A stretch of DNA of 64,000 nt. Origin: Seiridium cupressi. Lineage: Eukaryota > Ascomycota > Sordariomycetes > Amphisphaeriales > Sporocadaceae. The DNA lies in contig JARVKI010000078.1 of the NCBI GenBank assembly GCA_036674765.1, positions 7,501-71,500 on the forward strand, given 5' to 3'. Positions 9,566 to 21,870 of the stretch are shown in pieces. A program made the position numbers and the translations under genes. The notes beneath the pieces were generated by a model. The model was not told the origin of the DNA, made no database searches, and worked only from the letters and a program-made list of their open reading frames with translations. Each line of letters starts with the position of its first letter. The first letter of the stretch is position 1.

Positions 9566-10289
9566 GCAGGGTGGCTCGCCACACAGTGATGGATGTTATT
9601 AAATTTAAATATAATTAATAATTTATTACTTAAACTTTAATAATCGTTAAACTTTTAATTTAAATTTTATAATATATTTTCTTTTATTTTTAATTTACTT
9701 TTAAAAATATATTTAATATTTATATTATATATTTTTTTAATTTAAACTTTTTTAATTTAAATATTACGTTATTATTATAATATTAAATTTAATATTTATT
9801 TATTTATTATATTAAAAATATTTTTATAAATATAATTATTAAATTATAATTATAATTTTAATAAATATATTATAATATTAAAAGATTTTTTTAAATATTA
9901 TTATATAAAAAAGAAAATTATAATTTAAAATTTAAAATAACGTTTTATATATACCGCGTTAATAATATTTAAAAAAACGTTTTAATATTATGTTACGGTT
10001 TTATATACTAGTGATTTAATATATTATTATTATACGAAGAAGAAAGGAGGAAACTAAGTTTTAAACTAGTGTAACGGCTTTTTATAAGCGCCGTACCGCT
10101 AACGCCTTAGTGGCGTTTTAATACCGTGACATTTTATATTAAAATATAATATTATTATAATTATTTTAAAAATTTAAATATAATTTTAACTTTTTTTTCT
10201 TTATATAATAATAATATATTTTATGTTAAAATATAAAACTATTATAAAATAATTATAATTTTATTTATATTAATTATTAATGGTTACTT
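9566..10289. repeat. Very AT-rich, RIP-like block
   Basis: From about 9590 to 10290 the sequence is nearly all A and T on both sides of the right inverted-repeat arm, with no usable frame. Such sharp AT islands in Pezizomycotina are usually repeats destroyed by RIP. The block stops exactly at the stop codon of the Hel2-like gene, which has normal composition. Confidence 0.8.
9991..10138 (-). repeat. Right arm of ~145-bp inverted repeat
   Basis: This is the reverse complement of the left arm at about 3106-3241 plus 3730-3747. It is the only moderately GC-containing part of the AT-rich block. Most mismatches to the left arm are C-to-T or G-to-A changes in this copy, as expected if it shared in RIP. 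It contains a small hairpin (taacgcc, then ttagt, then ggcgt). Confidence 0.75.
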
Positions 10290-12674
10290 TTAACCCCATT
10301 GTACGAGTACTTGTTTCCGGCTTTGTTTTCCTTTTTTTTTATTTTGGATATTATTACTTTCTTCTCCCTCATTTACTAGTGACTCAGTCCGTGCTGTACT
10401 AGTTGAGCCACTACCTCCCCAATTGAAACCTGTATTTCTACCACCTGTGTCCCTCCGAACGGCTCCGCTACCGTAACCGAAGATTGTTGTAGTCGGCTTG
10501 GGAGCTGCAGGGAGCGCAGGAAAGCTATCGTCACGCCCGGCTGGCTTGCTACCCCCTTTAGCTGTGGTTTGTGACGCACTGCCCGAGTTCCAGCGAGCCG
10601 CTGTTGGGGGAGGCCGAGAGCTACTAGACGGCAGAGCTGGAAAAGATGCTGCAAGCGGAACGGGCCTTGTAGATCCGGTTGCCGCCGACCACGTTGTGGC
10701 CTGTGCAGACGATCTCTGCGACTGTTGTGTTGAGCTTTTCAACTTGAGTACCCTTGTTGTATGTCGTTGGGACGGCACGGCAGTAGTAGTGGCTGGAGAG
10801 CTGGCTGCGGCTGTAGCCCAACCACTGTTGGATGTCGTGGCACCGTGCATCCCTGCCAGGCCTGGCAGTGTTGGATAGTCCTCGTTGATGGCACGCCAGT
10901 CGTTCCACGCTTTCCGCACTTGTTCCGCCTTGGTTTTGTCCTCAAACAGATCAGCTACCTCTCTAATTAATGTGCCAAGCGCTGTTGTGGAAGTTTCTGT
11001 AAAGAGTGAGAAGAATGAGTCGACCAGGGTGGCGGCTGATACTTTGTTCTTCTGGTAGGACGAGATGTGAGCACGGAATGTGGAAACCTTGGTTGCATCG
11101 TTCTGCAGCAGGTTAGAAGCACGCTCTATTACAGCGGCATGACGCATAAGACGGGCGCGCTCTTCGGGCGTCAAATTGGGGTCCACGAGCCTAACGCCTT
11201 CCGTCTCCGCGGTAGGGGGTGCACTGCTCGAGGATGCCGCGGTAGGATTATGACGCTGGGACGAAGAGAGTGTTGGTATTGGTGTCGACGTCGAGATGGG
11301 AGGGTTGGAGGATAGCTGGCCGCCGAATGTACGGTTGGAAACGGACTGCGATGAATGAATGGCCATTTGTCGTTGAAAGGCCAGCTGATCACGTCGCAAC
11401 GGCTGTGCAGAACTAGCTGGTATCGGTTCAGCGTTGGGGTCGCGGCCGCGTCCTCGCCCGTCCCTTTCCCTATCACCTTGTCCGCGGGTGCCACCTCGGC
11501 CTCCTCCTCCGCCTCCACGTCTTTCTTGTTGGTAAGATGAGCGGAAGTCGAATCCTGCCATGTCAACCAGCCTGGCATCCCTACGCACGTCCTTGGAAAG
11601 TGAGCTTCCGTGTTCGCTCAACTGGTGTGCCTTCAAGTCCAGTTCAGATGCGAAAACAACAAATTTCTTCTCCTGGCATTCACGGTCGACACAAGGATGA
11701 TGGTCTCTTCGAAAGTGCTGCTCAAGGGCGTTATAGTCGACATAGTAGTGAGGTTGTCTTGGATCTTCGCGGTCACAGAGGAAGCATCTCTCATGCTTAT
11801 TGCGGCAATGCTCATACAACTTATCATCGTCATAGAATCGCTGTCCACAAAACGCACACAACGGATGACCCCTGAAACCAGTCTGGTCAATTGCACCAGG
11901 ACGATCGTCGCCATGCCGCATGTGCCTCTCGAGCTCTTTATCCGCAAATAGCTCGTGCTCGTGTGTAAACACCTTCTTGTTGCGGGTACATAAGTCGCAC
12001 ATCTTCTTGTGGTGAACACTACGAACATGGCGATGTAGATCTGGCCAACCCAGACCGGCAAAGTCGCACTCGTCGTTGGGGCAATTGTACCGCAGCAACA
12101 GAACAGTGTCGCCCACGATATCTTCATTGTTGTATCGAATCCCAACATTCTCGTCAGTCGTGCTGATGTCTGGTGCTTCCGCCGAGTAGTCTTCAAATCG
12201 CTTGGTAGCATCGTCGGTAAAGATCACATAGGGTGCAGCTGTTCGACAGTGGGCGCATTCCTTGTTCTTGTACAGTGCTCGCATTCGGAGGGCACATATG
12301 TGACACGTTCTATGGTTGCAAGGCGCAACTGACTGATGGATCACAGGGCTGGCGCAGATGAAGCAGACCTCTGCCTCGACGTCATCTTCTCCCTCGCCCT
12401 CGACGATATTGGGAACTGTCGGGGTAGGGATCGGTTGTTTTGATGAAGCTGGACCTTGCGATACTGTATCCGGTAAGGCATTCACATCTATTGCTCCCGC
12501 CATCGCAGTTCCCCCTCCCCTACTGCGCCCGCCTCGTTGTGGCCTGCCTCCTCTTGAACTGTTTTGTGGCCCGCGGCCCCTGCCTCTGCCCCTGCCTCGA
12601 CCGTGATTTTCACCACGTCCATGGCCTGCACCTCCGCCCACTGGCGCACCGGATATGTTTGCCTCCGAAGCCAT
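10290..12674 (-). CDS. HEL2: Hel2/ZNF598-type RING and C2H2 zinc-finger E3 ubiquitin ligase
   Basis: Single exon, 794 residues from the ATG at 12674. That start follows the usual N-terminus with a Gly/Arg-rich (RG) stretch; an in-frame ATG 186 bp upstream is probably leader. A RING finger lies at about 104-145 (C-F-I-C, C-N-H, C-H-I-C, C-A-H-C-R), followed by several C2H2-like fingers rich in C-x2-C and H-x3-5-H. A long Ser/Pro-rich region ends in a basic K-K-K-G-K segment and the C-terminal Q-V-L-V-Q-W-G. The family ubiquitinates small-subunit ribosomal proteins on collided ribosomes and triggers ribosome-associated quality control. The gene ends directly against the AT-rich block, so its 3' UTR must lie in AT-rich DNA. 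Confidence 0.92.
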   Translation of the reverse strand: MASEANISGAPVGGGAGHGRGENHGRGRGRGRGRGPQNSSRGGRPQRGGRSRGGGTAMAGAIDVNALPDTVSQGPASSKQPIPTPTVPNIVEGEGEDDVEAEVCFICASPVIHQSVAPCNHRTCHICALRMRALYKNKECAHCRTAAPYVIFTDDATKRFEDYSAEAPDISTTDENVGIRYNNEDIVGDTVLLLRYNCPNDECDFAGLGWPDLHRHVRSVHHKKMCDLCTRNKKVFTHEHELFADKELERHMRHGDDRPGAIDQTGFRGHPLCAFCGQRFYDDDKLYEHCRNKHERCFLCDREDPRQPHYYVDYNALEQHFRRDHHPCVDRECQEKKFVVFASELDLKAHQLSEHGSSLSKDVRRDARLVDMAGFDFRSSYQQERRGGGGGGRGGTRGQGDRERDGRGRGRDPNAEPIPASSAQPLRRDQLAFQRQMAIHSSQSVSNRTFGGQLSSNPPISTSTPIPTLSSSQRHNPTAASSSSAPPTAETEGVRLVDPNLTPEERARLMRHAAVIERASNLLQNDATKVSTFRAHISSYQKNKVSAATLVDSFFSLFTETSTTALGTLIREVADLFEDKTKAEQVRKAWNDWRAINEDYPTLPGLAGMHGATTSNSGWATAAASSPATTTAVPSQRHTTRVLKLKSSTQQSQRSSAQATTWSAATGSTRPVPLAASFPALPSSSSRPPPTAARWNSGSASQTTAKGGSKPAGRDDSFPALPAAPKPTTTIFGYGSGAVRRDTGGRNTGFNWGGSGSTSTARTESLVNEGEESNNIQNKKKGKQSRKQVLVQWG

Positions 12675-14609
12675 TCTCTGATATCCGAGGTGTGTGACAG
12701 AAATGTGTGCAACGTGGCTCTTAAAAGATCGAAGTGGTGAGGGATTCGTTTGCCCCGCAACAGTGGAAGGTAAAACCGTGGCGTGAATTTGCTGCAAAGT
12801 CGTACAATGGGAACGCAGCTGTGCCTCCAGTGATGGCTGACTTCTGAATGAAGATGCCACCGCTCTCGGAAACTGTGTTTGATTGTCGATGCCGCTGCTC
12901 GTATGGATAATGCAAGCAGAGTGCTTCCGCTGGTTGACAAATGGTGGGGCAATTTGATGAGCTCATTCAATTTGACGCCGGTGCGAAGGACGAAGGCCCC
13001 GCCAGAATTTTACGTCGGCATGACTCAGGATGATGGCTGTGGCTGTGGCTGTGTAAAGTTGTGGCGCACGTGGCTGACTCACGCCGTCAAAGGATCGAAT
13101 ATGCGATGTCGATTGCCATATCATTCCATATTGTATCCTTATATCTGATGGGCCTCCAATCAGAGTTGGTCACAAACTCATTCGTGTCTCTGCCGTCACA
13201 GGAGTTTTCTGTTGCGTGCCTGTCGAAAAGAAACGTTCGGCCTTGGAGCCTCGGAGTAAATATCTTCCCCAGCCATTACACCAAGCGATTGAACATGGTG
13301 CTGAACCTGACCAGAGAGGAGAGTCCATGGGAGCAGAAGGATAGGTATTGCATTGGGTTCATTCGCAATCACTTGCACTTCATATGAATGGTATCGGGGT
13401 GTCAGATATCCGTTGAGTTCTCTCGCGACAATTTTGATGAACTACGAACATGACCAGCCCGAACGTAGCTCGGCGGCTGCGATTATGGACAAATTAGTCA
13501 ACGCATGCACAGTGGTGCGCAGGGTGGGCGATATCTGTCCGCACAACAATTTGACATCCCATTCATAGAGGGACTGCAAGTTTGCCTCCTGCTTAGATGG
13601 TTACGTACATGTAGCATGCAGATGAGCAAACTTGGAGCAGTGGAAGTACCTGCCGCTAAACCTTCTCCGGCATGACTTAGTCAGCTCATGTAGGGGCACG
13701 TCCCGGGACAGCCCCATATTTTACCCGCGTGATCGGGATCAACCGCCATTGGCTGGTGAAGCTAAAAATCCTATTGGGTGCCGGGGCCTTTCATTCAGCC
13801 CGCTGATCAGTGCCGTCGTATGGTTCGTTCAGTGCATCTCCACAATCGCGAACGAGCGTCAACTCCATTGAGGTCGTGAATGGGAATCCCAGCCACTTTA
13901 TTGTTGTTGTCGACGTGCAGTCTGTTGCTCAGGCCAAGATAGGAACAGCTGCGCACGTGTGTCTCTCGTTGGCATTCCTGCTGAACTTGGAGCACCACGG
14001 CCAGTCCTCCGAACCATTCCATTCACAAAACGTGGAGCTTCATCCAAGCCGCGTCCGGTCAAGCTTCGACGACGACGACGACTATACCACGAGTTACCTT
14101 ACCTCTCCACCTCTCTATCTAATCGACGTTCACGCTTCCGTCGCCATCTTGCTCGCTCGAATCCGAGTTGGGACAAGCTTGCTGAATCACGACTCGTCGT
14201 TTATACATTTGCCATTGATAAAACCCAAAGTATCGACACTTCTCAGCAATACCTCCTCCTTATACACCGTAGCTGAACCGATCACCATTACCTGTCGATA
14301 GATACAAGTCGCTTCAGGTCGCGCCGCAGTGCTATCGGGGCATCATTGCAGCCAGGTCCTGGTGCGCATTACCACTTGGCAAACTCCAGACGCGGGATTG
14401 ACGCTGGTGAAATCTGGGACTTCGTAATGGTGTAGCAGCCGACTACACAAGCCCCTATTCGAGATTTCCTTTTTTTTCTCAGTGTCCAGCTGCTCACAGG
14501 TCGTACTTGCCAGGCCGATTGCAGCAACACCTGGCGAAACGTCAAGACTACAACCCGCAGCTTCCGACGACTTTTCCACACAACTCATCGCCCCATCAAC
14601 TTTCTCAAG
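12675..14609. other. Divergent intergenic region, no gene seen
   Basis: About 1.9 kb separates the Hel2-like and SWIB genes, which are transcribed apart. Short frames on both strands lack conserved character. A ggctgt triplet of repeats lies near 13032. Both promoters should lie here. Confidence 0.55.
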
Positions 14610-15725
14610 ATGTCTGTACCTCGTATGTATGACCCTGCCTATTAACATCGGCTAGTAGTGTATTTGCGGAGTCGTGGTAGAAGCTCATTATTGGCTCGTT
14701 CTAGTGTCTAATAATTACTAACATGAACATTCAAGTATCCTCCGAGGAGCAGCATCAGTATACGGAAATCATCGATGGCATTCTGGCAACTGCAAACCTA
14801 GAGACCATCTCTCGCAAAAAGATCAGGGAGGGATTGGAATCTGCCCTTGGGGGCAAGGATCTGAAGGGCCAAAAGGTGAGTCGTGGTTCGAGGCTTCTCT
14901 CCTGCTTCTTCCGATTCTATTCAAACCGACCCATCAGAACGTGTACGTTCCAACAAGCCTAAGCTAACGTGTGTTCCTCTGGTAGGCTGCTATCAAACTC
15001 CTGATCGAAGAGCGCTTCGATGCCATTTCTACTAGTCCGCCGGAGAATGATCTTCCTGCCCTTCCGCATGCGATTGCCAGCTCGCCTCACGCCTCGCCCA
15101 AACGACAAGCGAATAGTCATAATAGCGAAGATATAGGAGCCAACTCCGAGGTGGATGAAGACGAGATACAGGTGTCGGCACAGCCGCCAAAGAAAAAACA
15201 GCGCAAGAGCGAGGGCACAGAAGATGCAGATGCCAAATTGGCAGCAATGTTACAGGCACAGGAAAATCGCTTGGGTCGCGCGACGCGCGGAGGCGGGTCC
15301 AAGTCGAAGCCGGCCAAAAAGAAGGCAACGCCGCGGAAGAAAAGCTCCAACAAAGTCCGTCTTGAAGACGACAGCGACCTGTCAGATAGTGACGCGTCAG
15401 GTCCAAAGCGTCGCAAGGCTGGAGGCGGTTTCCAGAAGCCTTTCAACTTGAGCACACCCCTAGCTGACGTGTGTGGCGAAGCCACGGTAAGTACCATCAT
15501 GAGTACGTGGGTGCATGTCTAATATCTGAACAGCTCTCGCGACCACAAGTTGTCAAAAAACTGTGGGAGCATATAAAGGGCAATCAACTCCAAGACCCAA
15601 AGGACAAGCGCCAGATTTTGTGTGACGAGAAGATGCAGGCTATTTTCAAGCAGTCAAAGGTGGACATGTTTCAAATGAATAAGTTGGTTGGTAATCATCT
15701 CTACCCTATAGAGGAGCCGCAGTGA
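14610..15725 (+). CDS. DEK-C/SWIB domain protein, UAF30/Spp27 type
   Basis: Four exons: 14610-14622 (only 13 bp), 14736-14875, 14986-15486 and 15534-15725, giving 281 residues. The first intron has a perfect TACTAAC branch site. Residues about 5-60 match the DEK C-terminal helical domain (E-I-I-D-G-I-L-A, R-K-K-I-R). A lysine-rich nuclear linker follows, and the C-terminal SWIB/MDM2 fold is at about 202-279 (F-N-L-S-T-P-L, V-V-K-K-L-W-E-H-I-K, M-N-K-L-V-G-N-H-L-Y). Yeast Uaf30 and fission-yeast Spp27 belong to the upstream activating factor for RNA polymerase I; the same role is plausible but not proven. Phase continuity across all four exons supports the model. Confidence 0.9.
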
Positions 15726-18065
15726 GCGCCAACCAGGTCTCTCGGCGATGATCAAGGGTCAACGCCAGTAGTTTTGAGGTGTCCAGTATTGGTGACATGA
15801 ATTCCCGACTAATGCGGGATCCATTACCGTTCTACCAGATTCAAGGAAATTCATCGTTTAAGGCATTATCTGGCTGGTTGGGGTTGCGGGTTGCGGGTTG
15901 CGGGTTTTGTTGGTATAGCCTAAGCCCAGACTAAAGTTAAAGCATATTGAAATAAGACTCAATGTGATTAACTCACTTTAACCAGGCTATGCGCATTTCA
16001 TCGTACTCCAACGGACAATATTCTGAGGGCTATTATATGTAAAGTGTTCTCACGCAAAAAGATACCGATCATGAAAGCTTTCTTATATCGAAAATCCAAT
16101 CAGTACCAATAGGAAACCAGATATCTCTCTATGTTTTCAGCCTACATTAAATTTCCGGCTTATGGAGTTGTCTCGTGGTGTGCTCACGTATTTGCTCAGA
16201 ACCTCCCACCTGAGTTCATGCCATCAAGGCATCAGATACATGTTAATGATACAGTCAAAGATTGCTTCGTTAGATGAAGCGCATTACTCACAGCATTTTC
16301 AAGGTGAAGTTCTCGATAATCTTCTTCATAATCGAACCAGACCAGTGGCCCCGATGCTATGAACTTACTTCATAGACGTGACCATCTGGGCCACTTAGGT
16401 AGCTCATACAGTAGTCTGATCGTAAGCCTTGGTGCTGCCAACAAATCATATCCTTCGAGCACTGCTCGCGTCAGCGTGTGAGTATGGTAAAGTTCACTAA
16501 CAGGGTACGATAGGAGGTCGACTTTTCAGCAAACATCTCTTGCCGAAGGATGATCCTATCCCGGGGGTCTCTAAGTATGACGTCGGTAATATCAATGTTC
16601 TAATGGGATTCGGTGATCCTTCTAGACATTGCAAGCCACCACCGCTGAAGGATTGAAACTTTACCGACCAGGGAGAAATCACCATGACGTTCACGCATTG
16701 ACCAAAATGGTCTCAGCAGTCGGGGAGGGAGCTTACGGAGTTTGGGTTCATACAATGGGCCTGTTCCCACGAAACACATGACATCGAGATTTACAGAGAC
16801 AAGAAGCAACTTGCTGCAGCAAAGAACGCTGAGCAACTGAGCAGCCAAAGCCCGATCCCGTCGGGACATCGATGTCATAAACAAAATGACCAGTGTTTAC
16901 AATCAACAATCAACAGGGTGTCGAAGCTTTTTCAAACCTTGAGAGCACACCATGACCTAGTTGAGCGCCAGCTAAACCTTGAACAGCAGAAACTTGGGCA
17001 TTGGTTGGTTGCACGACAAAGCATGAACCAACCCCACCTTCGATCGCCCGCCAAAGTCGGGTTGTGAAACAATTCGGCTCCAAAAAAGCACATGCCAGGA
17101 TGCATGCTGCAGCCCTGGCAGAGCTATGATATATAATTTTCAAGGAGTAAAGCAGAAAGAGGAAATGCAGCCGCATCAGTCAAGTGTCCGCAGTGATGGC
17201 CATTCTTTGTGTTGATGGTACGAGACAGGCTCGCTTGTCCTGCACGGTAAGCCGGGGAGATCAGCACAGGCATACCTCGCAAGCGAACCTTCCAAAAATA
17301 GTGGGCAGATGTGCGGCCAGGGCTGCCAGGATGGCGTCAACAGCATCTGCGGCGCAGGCCAACGCAGGCACCATTTTAACCAGAAAAGCAAGGTTGGTGG
17401 AAGTGAAGGAAGCCAACCAACAGCTTGCAGCATCCGTTCCCCCTGCTAACCCCCTTCCCGTCAGCGCCCAGGTTGGTCTCACTATCTGCAGAAGATCCTT
17501 TTACCCCCCTCCGTCCCGCTTGGATGGATGATTCTCCGACGTTCCCTTCGGATCCCAACACCTCATTCCCTCAACCAACCACGGTCATATTCCATCCCTT
17601 GACATCGAAGTGTTGCTTTCCAACATTCGCGCCGGCATCGTCTCAAAGTGCTTCTCGACTCTAGCGCTTCGGAGACTTGGAAACAGCAACAGGTACCCGT
17701 CGACTAGCGGACCCCGTGGAGCACATTTTCGGGGGTCTGTTTTGTGCGTCAGGGTGTGGACAGCCTGATCCGCTCTACAACATCCACACCGTACGACGGC
17801 GTGCTCGAGTATATTCGCCCAGCCACCTACCATACCCCGACCTTCATCGTAACATCGAGTGCTCTATCTACATTCAGTTGCAATCGCAACTGACCGTCCT
17901 TCTGGTGGCATTTCGTACCCAGGTTGTTACGCATCGTTTAATACCTTGGCAGGAGAGTTACTTTCATCCCTCATCCCTCATCCCTGGCATCAATCCGTGG
18001 TATTCGCCATCTGCTACGAAGCAATTCCGTACTTTCCGTCAACAACATAAGCCCTCGTCCTCAAT
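15726..18065. other. Intergenic region before IRE1
   Basis: About 2.3 kb without a recognisable gene. It holds three ttgcggg repeats near 15886-15905. Small minus-strand frames around 16500-16900 show no family features. The last several hundred bases probably include the IRE1 promoter and leader. Confidence 0.55.
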
Positions 18066-21000
18066 GTGAAGCCCACGCGACAGCCGCCCACAACGTCCTC
18101 GTATCAACCCGACTGTCAGGACTTTGCAGTTACCAATATGTTGCGACGGCCTCCTGCTGCAGGACGGCTCGTCGCGGAACCGCGGAAGACCAAAGTCTTC
18201 CTGGTTTTGGCCGTGATCCTTTTCTCCTGGTTGTCCCTCGCAGATGCTCAGCAGCAGCAACAATCATTGGGACATCAACAGTTGGCCATTGCCAATGCCT
18301 TGCGTGGTGCCGAAAAAGCGACGGAACATCACCAGCGACAGCACGACGACGACGAGCCCCAAGAACAGAAGCAGTCCGGTGATAGTGCCAAGTCTAGGTC
18401 ACCCTTCGAGGGCCAAGAGCCCATTCGCAAGCTTGCGTCCACCATCTCACAGGCTTCCTTTCCTCCGAGAGCGGGGCCGTCTGGCTCGAAAGATGGACCT
18501 CATGTCGTGACGACGGCTTACACAAACGAGCATGCCACCAGGCAGACGCGATCACTCGATCGCAAATACCCCGACCCTCACGATGCGAGCGCCCTCGCGA
18601 CTGTGGCTCCGGATTATCCCGTTCGAGCCGCCAAATCTCCACGACAACCGTCTAGCATTCTCACAGGTGCTGGATTGTCCTCGCCGCAGTCTGCGCGGAG
18701 TCTGGAGAGATGGGAAGTGGAAGACTATGTTCTTCTGGCGACCGTCGATGGACATCTCCGTGCCGTCAGCAAAGAGTCTGGCGAGGAGCGTTGGCACCTC
18801 GTACACGAGGAGCCAGCCGTTGAGACTATCCACTATCGACCAAACTCTTCTGTTCTCGACGAAGATAACCGATTGCCACATGACGAATATGTCTGGGCGA
18901 TTGAACCCTCACACACCGGCCCGGTGTACGTTTGGATGGCTTCTGCGTTGGGCTCTGGCCTGATGAGCGCCGGCTTCACCATGAAGCAACTCGTGGACGA
19001 CTACAGCCCATATGCCGTCCAAGACCCTCCGGTGCTGTATACTGGTGATAAGAAGACTACGATGTATATTCTTAATGCTGCGAAGGGGCAGGTACTACGA
19101 TGGTACGGACAAGGGGAAGGCTCGGTCGCGCCTGTCGCGACATGCTTCCAGCCAACGGGTATTGTGGACGCCGACATGGAGGAGTGTGCTGGTACTATTG
19201 CACTGAGCCGCACCGAGTATACTGTCAACATCCATCATCAAGATAATGGTAGATTAATTGCGACCTTGCGTTACCGCGAGTGGGGCCCCAACACTTTTGA
19301 CAACGACCTGCACAAGCAGTACAGCAGTACACGCGACAACCGCTACCTCACAAGCCGCCATGATGGTCGACTCTATGCGCTCGACGATAGCGCCGACATG
19401 CAGTCCATTTCTGTCTCCTTCCCAGCACCAGTAGCTCGAGTATTCGACGTGGCCCGTCCTCAGGATGTACCTCGCGGTGGGAATCCTGAGCTCGTGCTAC
19501 TCCCCCAGCCGGCACCTCCAATTCCAGAGGGCGAATCGGCCAGAGCTCGAGGCTCAAGCATCTATCTTAACAAGACAGAGATGGGTAGCTGGTACGCTCT
19601 GTCGGGCACCTTATATCCACTTGTCGTTGACGCGCCGCTCGCAAAGGTGAACTCGAGAGACGGAATTGATCTGGACCCTTACAGCAACCTTGTGCCAGAT
19701 GATAGTCTGATAGGGACTCATTCGCTGGGCGGTCTCGGAGAGGAGAACTTCGCCAAAGGTGCATCGCAGTGGCCCAGTCTTCCCGCACTTCCAGGCGTGG
19801 AACCAGATCATATCTATCCACCAAATTCGTCCTTGCGATCAACTGGGATGGACGATGATAACCCCCCTTTTCTGGTGCCGAAGGGGCTCAAATCTATGCC
19901 GTCCTATCTCGTTACCAGTGTGGTCCAACTATTCGAGAACCCCTTTTTATACCTAATTGCAGCATCTATTCTGGCGGTGTGGTATAAAACTCGCCGGGCG
20001 AGCATCGCAACACGCGAACCGCCTAGCTCCAAATCTATTGGGTCATCTCACGAATCCACGGAGCGTGTGAATGTTGTGGAGCAAACGGACTCAGTGGATG
20101 GGCTTATCTTGCCTCAGCCAGATCCAGTACCTGACAAGAACGATCATGTCATTCCGGTCTCCATCAACAGTGTTCCCGAATTACAGGCTCCAGCGCCTCC
20201 CATAGCTGTACAGGAAAAACATCAAGCCCAAGAATCTCAACAAGAACCTAGACAGGAGCCACAGCACGACCCCCAACCGGCCGCCGAGTCGCCCGAGAAG
20301 AGAAAGGCTCATCGTGGCAGGAGGGGCGGTGTCAAGCACAAGAGAAAGAACAACAGAGATGTGTCTTCAAACCAAGACGCCAAAACAACCGAGGTCGACC
20401 CCGTTGCCCAGGTCGACCAAATGGTTGAAGCACAAGAGCCTCAACTCAACCCAAACATCAAATCTATTGGTAGAGCCGACGATATAAGCGTCGGTGGGTT
20501 TGAAATCAACGGGCTCAAGGTGGACTTGGACGAACAGCTTGGCATGGGAAGCAACGGGACTGTGGTATTCCCTGGAACTTTTCATGGGCGCGAAATTGCC
20601 GTCAAACGTATGCTGCATGAGTTCAACGATCTTGCGACGCGGGAAACCAAACTACTCCTCGAGAGCGACAACCATCCCAATGGTAAGATCATATCCACGT
20701 TACGGTATCCATTTAGACTAATTCAACGCAACAGTGATTCAATACTATGCGATTCATCGAGACAAAACGTTCCTGTACATTGCACTGGAGCGTTGCCAAG
20801 CTTCCCTCGCCGACATCATCGACAAACCGCACATGTACAAAGAGCTAGCGCATGCCGGCGAGCGAGACATACCGAATGTGCTTCTGCAGATCGCCAATGG
20901 TGTGAGTCATCTACATGGTCTCCGCATCGTGCATCGAGATCTCAAGCCGCAAAACATTTTGGTCACGGTTACGAAAGAAGGCAAGCCCAGGCTTGTTGTG

Positions 21001-21870
21001 TCTGATTTCGGGCTGTGTAAGAAACTGGACGGCGCACAGTCGTCCTTTGGCCACACCGCGACACGGCCAGCTGGTACATCAGGATGGCGGGCACCGGAGC
21101 TACTAGCTGAAGAAGATGCTCGCGAGAACACAAACTCCGTCGCGAGTACGCACAGCGACTCGAGCACCCTCGTGGGTTCCGAGAATGCGCCCAACAGACG
21201 TGCTACACGAGCTATTGATATATTCAGCCTTGGGCTAGTATTCTTCTATGTCCTTACCAAGGGAAGTCATCCCTTTGACTGTGGCGATCGATATATGCGT
21301 GAGGTCAACATCCGCAAGGGCCAGTTGAACTTGCAGCCACTCGAGGTTTTGGGGGATTTCGCATTTGAAGCACGGGATCTGATAGGAGCCATGTTGAGTA
21401 CCGATCCACGAGTTCGACCCAACACCAGGGTGGTCATGGCACATCCATTCTTCTGGGACTCGAAGAAGCGTCTGGCATTCCTCTGCGATGTCTCTGATCA
21501 TTTCGAGAAGGAGCAGCGCGACCCCCCTTCGGAAGCTTTGGTTAGACTCGAAAAATTTGCTCCGCGTGTTTGCAAGGGAGATTTCCTCAAGGTTCTACCC
21601 AAGGATTTCGTTGAAAGTCTAGGCAAGCAGCGCAAGTATACAGGTACGCGGCTCCTCGATCTACTGCGTGCTCTAAGAAACAAATGGAATCATCGCGAGG
21701 ATTTAAGCGAGTCCCTCAAGAAGTCGGTGGGCACAAGTCATGAAGAATACCTTGGATATTGGACACGTCGTTTTCCGAATTTGCTAGTCATCTGCTGCGA
21801 GGTTATCTGGAGCCTTGAGCTGCGGGATGCTGTGCGGTTCAGGGAGTACTTTGAACCGATGAAGCCTTGA
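18066..21870 (+). CDS. IRE1: Ire1-type ER stress sensor kinase/endoribonuclease
   Basis: Two exons (18066-20682 and 20735-21870; 52-bp intron) give up to 1250 residues. The ATG at 18138 would place a signal peptide (F-L-V-L-A-V-I-L-F-S-W-L) nearer the N-terminus and may be the true start. A luminal beta-propeller sensor domain comes first, then one membrane helix at about 622-645, a charged linker with K/R runs, and a kinase domain from about 820 (G-M-G-S-N-G-T-V-V, A-V-K-R, H-R-D-L-K-P-Q-N, D-F-G). The KEN ribonuclease domain at the end retains the R-K-Y and R-A-L-R-N-K-W-N-H segments that hold catalytic Tyr, Arg, Asn and His in yeast Ire1. In fungi it splices the HAC1/hacA mRNA during the unfolded protein response. 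All catalytic parts look intact. Confidence 0.96.

Noticed and set aside
13810..14301. 163-codon plus-strand frame upstream of the SWIB gene
   Set aside because: No domain, no splice context and no conserved composition; treated as chance.
15886..15905. ttgcggg triple repeat as a telomere-like tract
   Set aside because: Three copies only, wrong unit for a telomere, and internal to the core region.
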